This document shows positions 7,001 to 12,951 of a stretch of 12,951 nt of DNA, in pieces. Each line of letters begins with the position of its first letter. The stretch's first letter is position 1. Made by a program: the position numbers and the translations under genes. The notes beneath the pieces were generated by a model. The model was not told where the DNA came from, did not search any database, and worked only from the letters and a program-made list of their open reading frames with translations. Source of the stretch: JAFGQJ01 sp964495755 (GTDB taxonomy: Bacteria; Spirochaetota; Spirochaetia; SZUA-6; DRHE01); assembly GCA_964495755.1 (NCBI GenBank), contig CAZBXU010000106.1, positions 1 to 12,951 on the forward strand, written 5' to 3'.

Positions 7001-7028
7001 TTGCCTTGGAACCCGGTTGAGATATAAT
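7001..7028 (+). promoter_or_regulatory. Promoter of the alkyltransferase-like gene, predicted leaderless
   Basis: TTGCCT (7001-7006), a 16-bp spacer and a perfect TATAAT (7023-7028). Counting seven bases from the end of the -10 puts transcription start at 7035, the A of the ATG. The six bases between the box and ATG (CAGGGG) leave no room for a normal Shine-Dalgarno sequence, so the mRNA is predicted to be leaderless. Confidence 0.6.
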
Positions 7029-7034
7029 CAGGGG

Positions 7035-7355
7035 ATGAGAGAGGCGTCGTTCAGCGATCGAGCGAAACAGGCGATCAGCGACATTCCCTTCGGCAAGGTT
7101 GCAACCTATGGGCAGATCGCCGCCTGCGCCGGTAATCACAGAGCCGCCCGGCAGGTAGCCTGGCTGCTGCACTCTTCCTCCAGAAAAGACAACCTGCCCT
7201 GGCATCGGGTCATCAACAGCCGGGGAACGATCTCCCTGCCGATCGGCGGAGGATTCGAGGAGCAGAAGGTGCTGCTCGAGGGCGAGGGGGTTCACGTGGA
7301 CCAGACAGGCCGGATCGATCTGTCTAAATTTCTTTGGAATCCGGGATTAGCTTGA
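7035..7355 (+). CDS. Alkyltransferase-like protein (ATL), MGMT-family DNA repair
   Basis: A 106-residue homologue of the DNA-binding domain of O6-alkylguanine-DNA alkyltransferase. The reactive Cys in PCHRV is Trp here: PWHRV at 55-59. ATL proteins therefore bind O6-alkylguanine without removing the alkyl group and hand the lesion to nucleotide excision repair. Tyr25 (VATYGQIA), Arg39 (RAARQV) and Trp56 are at the same residue numbers as the base-flipping Tyr, Arg finger and Trp that I recall for fission yeast Atl1. The ATG at 7035 is chosen over an in-frame ATG at 6876 because the extra 53 residues do not resemble the family and would run across the promoter. It stands alone; the next gene converges 18 bp away. 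Confidence 0.92.
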   Translation: MREASFSDRAKQAISDIPFGKVATYGQIAACAGNHRAARQVAWLLHSSSRKDNLPWHRVINSRGTISLPIGGGFEEQKVLLEGEGVHVDQTGRIDLSKFLWNPGLA

Positions 7356-7373
7356 GGGGCTAGGGTTGCTGAA

Positions 7374-7823
7374 TCAATCAGTATCTTCCAGAAGCTCCAA
7401 GTCCGCCAAATCCTGTTTGCGTCCACTGGCCCGTTTTGACCTGATCAGCGCCTGTTTGCCGATGAAAACCGCATCGACAGAACCATAGCGGGCGGTGATC
7501 CTGCTTTCCCAGGCGTCGCCGAAAGAGCATCCGGCGATCGAGGTGAGAATATCGATACGTACCGGTTCGTATCCGATCTGAATGACCTGCTCCGGATCGA
7601 GAAAGTCGTCTTCTGTCAGGTCGGGGCTGTCAAATCCGAAATCTTCGAGCACTTGTAGCACAGCTTTGGCGTTATTTCGGGTAGGGTCGATAAGTATATC
7701 CATATCTTTCGTGTATCTTGGTTTAGCGTGAACAGCCAAGGCAAAAGAGCCGATAACGCAGTACCGAGCTTTATTTTTGTTTAACAACCGTAAGAACTCT
7801 TCGTAGTCTTTTTCGATCTTCAT
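7374..7823 (-). CDS. Nucleotidyltransferase-fold protein (AbiEii/MNT-like)
   Basis: A 149-residue protein with the minimal nucleotidyltransferase fold. GSFALAVHAKPR (25-36) is followed by TKDMDILID, with Asp40 and Asp42 as the metal-binding pair. VRIDIL supplies the third carboxylate, Asp91, and the end GRKQDLADLELLE (134-146) is typical of this group. Members are often found with a small upstream protein in mobile or toxin-antitoxin-like pairs, and some transfer nucleotides to RNA or a partner protein. Its ATG lies 53 bp inside the end of the small upstream gene with no strong Shine-Dalgarno sequence, so translation is probably coupled. The target is unknown. Confidence 0.8.
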   Translation of the reverse strand: MKIEKDYEEFLRLLNKNKARYCVIGSFALAVHAKPRYTKDMDILIDPTRNNAKAVLQVLEDFGFDSPDLTEDDFLDPEQVIQIGYEPVRIDILTSIAGCSFGDAWESRITARYGSVDAVFIGKQALIRSKRASGRKQDLADLELLEDTD

Positions 7824-7962
7824 ATCCGAATTTGTAGGCTATTTCCCTTAACTCCTGCACGATTTCAAGGCGCCGTTCCGGGGTGAGGGAGGCATAGTAA
7901 TTCCTGTCTGCCTGATCGGCTTGGGAGAGGCGAACTTTTTTAAACCACGTCCTGGATTTCAC
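7771..7962 (-). CDS. Small protein paired with the nucleotidyltransferase
   Basis: A 63-residue, highly basic protein starting at GTG 7962 (MKSRTWFKKVRLSQ...). The centre, NYYASLTPERRLEIVQELRE, resembles small proteins I associate with the position just upstream of nucleotidyltransferase-fold genes; no function is known to me. No ATG exists in this frame within the conserved part; the ATG at 8115 would run through the decayed PIN gene in another frame and is rejected. The GTG lies exactly at the predicted transcription start of the promoter at 7969-7997, which supports a leaderless start. The 53-bp overlap with the nucleotidyltransferase suggests a two-gene module. Confidence 0.65.
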   Translation of the reverse strand: MKSRTWFKKVRLSQADQADRNYYASLTPERRLEIVQELREIAYKFGYEDRKRLRRVLTVVKQK

Positions 7963-7968
7963 TGAGTA

Positions 7969-7997
7969 ATAATATGATTTCCCGTCCGCTCTGTAAA
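7969..7997 (-). promoter_or_regulatory. Promoter of the small protein/nucleotidyltransferase pair, predicted leaderless
   Basis: On the minus strand, TTTACA (7997-7992), 17 bp and TATTAT (7974-7969). The start falls seven bases beyond the box at 7962, the G of the GTG. The geometry is identical to that of the alkyltransferase-like gene. Confidence 0.6.
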
Positions 7998-8025
7998 CGG
8001 AATATCGGCGGTGTCGAGAAATCGC

Positions 8026-8048
8026 AAAAACCCCGTCCCGTTGGGGAC
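8026..8048 (-). terminator. Weak possible intrinsic terminator
   Basis: On the minus strand a 5-bp stem GTCCC/GGGAC with loop CAAC (8048-8035) is followed by GGGG and five T (8030-8026). It lies just beyond the stop of the decayed PIN gene and after the ABC exporter operon, ahead of the next minus-strand promoter. The stem is short and the T-run is four bases away, so confidence is low. Confidence 0.3.
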
Positions 8049-8050
8049 AA

Positions 8051-8183
8051 TTACACCAATAGCAGGCCATCCACCGCTTGGAAATCCGTTCTGCATTACC
8101 GAGGCGGCAATCCACATATCGTTGGCAGGAATCGGGGTGCCCTTGCCGCGCAAGACCAGATAGATATGGGGAATAGAACTCAA
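8051..8183 (-). pseudogene. Remnant of a VapC/PIN-domain toxin gene
   Basis: On the minus strand this reads ...IYLVLRGKGTPIPANDMWIAASVMQNG (to about 8085), the distinctive C-terminal part of VapC-type PIN-domain RNases. The PIP-ND-WIAA block holds a metal-binding Asp. The normal continuation, a short strand with T-x-D and then HF..I.GL, is absent. After a +1 shift the frame reads DFQAVDGLLLV and stops at 8053-8051, which matches the expected last residues of such proteins. The simplest reading is a deletion of roughly ten codons' worth of bases that broke the frame. The first two thirds of the protein, with the other catalytic acids, are gone: the ABC exporter's stop codon lies within the first codons of the fragment. 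No VapB partner was found. Confidence 0.65.
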
Positions 8184-9968
8184 CGGGCGAAGCTCTCCAC
8201 GTATTCCAGGCTCTGGTGGCGGAAGTAGGTGTTGTACAGCTCGGCGTAGTGACCGCCCCGGGACAGGAGTTCCTCGTGCGTCCCGGTCTCGATGATTCGG
8301 CCCTGCTGCACTACGACGATCCTATTGGCGTGACGAACCGTAGACAGGCGGTGGGCGATGACGATCGAGGTTCGGTTGCTCATGACCATCTCCAACCCTT
8401 CCTGGATTTGGGCCTCCGTGAAGGGATCGATGCTGGCCGTGGCCTCGTCGAGAATGAGTATGGACGGATCCTTCAACAACACCCGGGCCAGGGCTACCAG
8501 TTGACGCTGTCCCATGGAAAGACTGGCGCCCCGTGCACCCACCTCCGTGTCCATACCGCCGGCAAGAACTTCGAGCCAACTTCCGCCCGAGATGCGCATC
8601 GCCGCCGCACAGACCTGGTCGTCGTTTGCCTCCGGAAACCCGTAGCGTATGTTTTCTTTGACCGTACCGGAGAACAGAAAGGGATCCTGCGGCACGAAGC
8701 CGAGCTGACGGCGATAGGTTTCGAGATCGAGCCTGCGAATATCGGTGCCGTCGATGAGAAGCTCCCCACTTTGAAACTCGTAGTATCTTCCGATCAATCG
8801 AACCAGGGAACTCTTTCCCGCTCCGGTATGTCCAACTACTGCGAGATTTTCTCCCGCCGGGATGGTGAGAGAAAAATCCGACAGCACCTGCTCACGGCCG
8901 GTGTAGGAGAAGGAGAGGCTCTTGAACTCGATCTTTCCCTTCAATCGGCCGATCGACTCCTGGGCAGTCTGCACAACTTTGGGCTTGGTGTCGATCAGAG
9001 CGAAAACCCGCTCCGCCGCGGCCAATCCATCCTGAAATTGGCTCCAGAAGCTGGCGATGCTGATCAAAGGCCACCAGAAAAAGGTTACCGCCTGCATGAA
9101 CAGATACCAATCACCGGGGCTGAATTGTCCGGAGCCTACCGCCGTCCCCCCCGCGTACACCAGCAGGGCTATGGCCATGCCGGAGGTCGTCCCAAGGATC
9201 GGGAAGATGCTGTTCATGACAAGTCCACGAGCAAGACCTACGCGGTAGGCTTTCTTGTTGTTTTCCAGGAAACGATCGTAGATGGACTGTTCCTGGCGGA
9301 AGCTCTTGGCCACAATGATACCGCTGATCGACTCCTGAATCTCCGCGTTGATCACCGCGGTGACGCGCTTGGCCCCGCGGGTTACCCTGCGAGCGATGCG
9401 GCGGAAAGCCAGGGCGATACCAAAGGCAACCGGGCTCATGGCAAAGATAAGCAGAGTCAGGCGTGCGTTGATAAAAAGCAGCCAGACAGCCAAGAACACC
9501 ACCAGTAGCAGCTGGCTGGCCACGTCCAGGACGAGGGTAACCACATTAGAGAAGTCTTGGGTATCCGAGGTGACCCGACTGACGATCTTGCCCGAGGGAT
9601 GTTCGTCGAAAAATGACAAGTCGTTGGCTACAACCGAGTCAAACACATCCTCCCGCAATTTCAAAACCACATTTCCAACAACCTTTGCCGATACGACCTG
9701 GCGGACATAGTTGAAACTCCAGGCGAATACACCGAGAAGCAGTACGCCGAGTGAGAGGAGGAGCAAATTCTGAGTGGATGGGTTTTCAACTATCAGGTCC
9801 AGCGCGCGGGCGATCACGATGGGACCGGCGGTTCCCGCGGCGGAGTTCAAGGTCAGCATTGCAGAGGCCAGCAGCATCTGTCTCCGGGCTGGACGAAAAT
9901 AACCGGCGATACGGCGAAGCAGCTCGGAGTCCTTGTAGTTGCGGTCGTAGTCTTCCGTGTCCAGTCCA

Positions 9969-9985
<17 letters not shown>
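8180..9985 (-). CDS. ABC exporter half-transporter, subunit with intact catalytic Glu
   Basis: A 601-residue fusion of a six-helix membrane domain (about 25-330) and an ATPase domain, of the multidrug/lipid exporter (ABCB/MsbA-like) type. Walker A is GHTGAGKS (385-392), the signature is LSMGQ (489-493) where most have LSGGQ, Walker B is ILILDE with catalytic Glu514, and His545 is the switch histidine. The start is set at ATG 9985 (MPFLLDGLD...), which resembles related proteins and overlaps the upstream gene by 17 bp; ATGs at 10003 and 10033 would extend further into that gene. It is the second gene of the exporter operon and should pair with the gene at 9969-11750. The substrate is unknown. 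Confidence 0.92.
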
Positions 9986-11750
<1,765 letters not shown>

Positions 11751-11785
11751 ATTTCCGTGGTTAGCCCCAAAAAATCCGTGTTCAA

Positions 11786-11814
11786 AATGTAGTGGTTTTT
11801 TCTTGGAGATGCAA
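11786..11814 (-). promoter_or_regulatory. Possible promoter of the ABC exporter operon
   Basis: On the minus strand, TTGCAT (11814-11809), 17 bp and TACATT (11791-11786). The predicted start is near 11779, about 29 bases before the ATG. Both boxes are fair rather than strong matches. Confidence 0.4.
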
Positions 11815-11851
11815 AGAATTTCTCATCCTTGCGAAGGGCTTGCACCTGAGC

Positions 11852-11880
11852 TTGTTCGGATTCTGTCGATCTGCTAGAAT
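11852..11880 (+). promoter_or_regulatory. Promoter of the small ORF and 2-oxoacid oxidoreductase operon
   Basis: TTGTTC (11852-11857), 17 bp and TAGAAT (11875-11880). The predicted start is near 11887. The leader then carries AGGGAG (11900-11905) ahead of GTG 11913. It is divergent from the ABC exporter. Confidence 0.55.
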
Positions 11881-11912
11881 TGGAGATAAATCCCTCTGTA
11901 GGGAGAGTGTAC

Positions 11913-12026
11913 GTGGAACGAGTGCGAACCTTGACGGAGAAAATTTACAATCTGGGTCTGCTCGAAGTGGAAAAACAGGACTATCGGCGGATCGTTTCGA
12001 TCGGAAAGGTGGGGGAAGGGAAATGA
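11913..12026 (+). CDS. Unrecognised 37-residue small protein ahead of korA
   Basis: A short ORF starting at GTG 11913: MERVRTLTEKIYNLGL, then LEVEKQDYRRIVSIGKVGEGK and a TGA. AGGGAG at 11900-11905 is 7 bases before this GTG, better spacing than for the GTGs at 11907 or 11922. The composition is charged and helix-prone with no cysteines, so it is not a ferredoxin-like delta subunit. It sits between a good promoter and the oxidoreductase gene, whose start is 14 bases after its stop, so it is probably the first gene of that operon. I do not recognise the protein. Confidence 0.5.
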   Translation: MERVRTLTEKIYNLGLLEVEKQDYRRIVSIGKVGEGK

Positions 12027-12040
12027 ACAGGTGGTGAGTC

Positions 12041-12951
12041 GTGAGCACTGGGAAGAAGTCCTATTATTCAGAGGTTGACTTCATCCTCCGGATCGCCGGA
12101 GAGGGAGGCGAAGGGGTGATCAGTTGCGGAGAGCTGTTCGCCCGAGCCGCCGCCCGCACCGAGTACCACGTCTTTACTTTTCTAACCTACCCGGCGGAGA
12201 TGCGGGGTGGATTTGCCATGGTGCAGATCCGTGTTCGGGACTGGACGATATACTCCCTGGGAAGCAAACTGGACTGCCTGGTGGTGTTCAACCAGCAAGC
12301 CTTCGACCGCACGATCAAGGAGCTAAAAAAAGGCGGCACCCTGGTCTACGATCCCCAAGCCGTGCAGCTGCCTCCCAATCTGGAAGCCACGCTTCTTGCC
12401 TTGCCTTTGACGCAGCTGTCCAAAGAGGCGACGGGAAGTGTATTGGGAAAGAACATCGTTGCTCTCGGCGCACTGGGTCATCTGGTCGAGATGGAACAAA
12501 GGGTCCTCGAATACCTCGTTCGCGACCGCTTTGCATCCAAGGGTGAGGAGGTCGTCAAGAGCAACCTGGCAGCCCTTCAGTCGGGATACGCCTACGCCGC
12601 CGAGCAGGGGTGGCAGCGCATACTGCTTATGGCCGATCTGAGGCCCAAGGGGTCTCAGTCTATGCTGCTTTCAGGAAACGAGGCGATCGCCCTCGGCGCC
12701 TTGGTTGCCGGCTGCCGCTTCACCGCCAGCTACCCCATTACGCCGGCCACGCCGATCTTCGAGACTCTGACCCGCCTGTTTCCCCTGGTAGACGGCAGAG
12801 CTCTGCAGATGGAGGATGAGATCGCAGCTGTATCGGCGGCCATCGGTGCATCCTTTGCGGGAGAAAAAGCCCTCGTGCCCACATCCGGGCCTGGATTTCA
12901 GCTGATGACGGAACAACTCAACCTGGCCTCGATGATCGAAGTTCCCCTGGT
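12041..12951 (+). CDS. korA: 2-oxoacid:acceptor oxidoreductase, fused gamma-alpha subunit (3' partial)
   Basis: The first 303 residues of a KorA-type subunit that, with a KorB thiamine-diphosphate subunit, oxidises a 2-oxoacid to its acyl-CoA and reduces ferredoxin. Residues 1 to about 190 are the gamma domain: LRIAGEGGEGV (16-26), TYPAEMRGGFAMVQIR (49-64) and GKNIVALGALGHL. The alpha, pyrimidine-binding domain begins at LLSGNEAIALGALVAG and contains YPITPATPI (231-239), MEDEIAAVSAAIGAS and TSGPGFQLM (281-289), where the window ends. GTG 12041 is the first start after an in-frame TGA at 12035, with a G-rich AGGTGGTGA just before it. The specific 2-oxoacid (2-oxoglutarate, pyruvate or a branched-chain acid) cannot be told from this part, so the symbol is by family. 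Confidence 0.88.
   Translation, partial: MSTGKKSYYSEVDFILRIAGEGGEGVISCGELFARAAARTEYHVFTFLTYPAEMRGGFAMVQIRVRDWTIYSLGSKLDCLVVFNQQAFDRTIKELKKGGTLVYDPQAVQLPPNLEATLLALPLTQLSKEATGSVLGKNIVALGALGHLVEMEQRVLEYLVRDRFASKGEEVVKSNLAALQSGYAYAAEQGWQRILLMADLRPKGSQSMLLSGNEAIALGALVAGCRFTASYPITPATPIFETLTRLFPLVDGRALQMEDEIAAVSAAIGASFAGEKALVPTSGPGFQLMTEQLNLASMIEVPL

Noticed and set aside
6876..7034. N-terminal extension of the alkyltransferase-like protein
   Set aside because: The extra residues do not match the family and the stretch contains two promoters. The ATG at 7035 gives the usual length.
8216..9508. 430-codon open frame on the + strand
   Set aside because: It lies wholly opposite the ABC exporter gene, whose motifs are unmistakable. 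Its translation shows no domain I recognise, and long antisense frames are common in GC-rich coding DNA.
11766..11806. A6 and T6 tracts flanking the ABC exporter promoter, as a bidirectional terminator
   Set aside because: The only possible stem is AT-rich and imperfect with a long loop, and both flanking genes read away from it, so no terminator is expected.

Overview
The window is bacterial chromosomal DNA, dense in genes and fairly GC-rich, and it points to an anaerobe or strictly fermentative organism. The evidence is an oxygen-sensitive radical-SAM aminomutase of the lysine 2,3-aminomutase type, two different 2-oxoacid:ferredoxin oxidoreductase systems (an IorAB pair and the start of a KorA-type fused subunit), and a C_GCAxxG_C_C redox-type protein. 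I cannot assign a phylum from the sequence. No rRNA, tRNA, CRISPR array, insertion sequence or prophage was seen.

Region 1 (1-3700, + strand) is a tightly packed operon: a KamA-type aminomutase cut by the left window edge, an ATP-grasp ligase, a GNAT acetyltransferase and a second ATP-grasp ligase. The gap is 15 bp, followed by two 4-bp stop/start overlaps. The aminomutase keeps the two aspartates that recognise lysine, so the operon plausibly makes beta-lysine, joins it to other amino acids and acetylates the product. This is the best candidate for an undescribed pathway here. Its last gene runs tail-to-tail into an AsnC/Lrp regulator with a 61-bp overlap.

Region 2 (3640-6898): the AsnC/Lrp gene (-) is divergent from iorA-iorB (+), with a recognisable sigma-70-like promoter facing each way in the gap. 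IorA ends right after its thiamine-diphosphate domain and lacks the usual C-terminal ferredoxin domain. A small cysteine-motif protein converges on iorB with a 12-bp overlap.

Region 3 (6899-8183) holds small accessory genes. They are an alkyltransferase-like DNA-repair protein (Trp in place of the reactive Cys), a nucleotidyltransferase with a small overlapping partner that looks like a toxin-antitoxin-type pair, and a decayed VapC/PIN-domain toxin. The repair gene and the small partner gene both have a -10 box placed so that transcription should begin on the first base of the start codon (leaderless mRNA).

Region 4 (8180-11750, - strand) is a two-gene heterodimeric ABC exporter. One subunit has Asp in place of the catalytic Glu and the other has a variant signature motif, as expected for one degenerate and one active ATP site.

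Region 5 (11852-12951, + strand) is a promoter, a 37-residue unrecognised small ORF, and the start of a fused gamma-alpha 2-oxoacid:acceptor oxidoreductase subunit that runs off the right edge.
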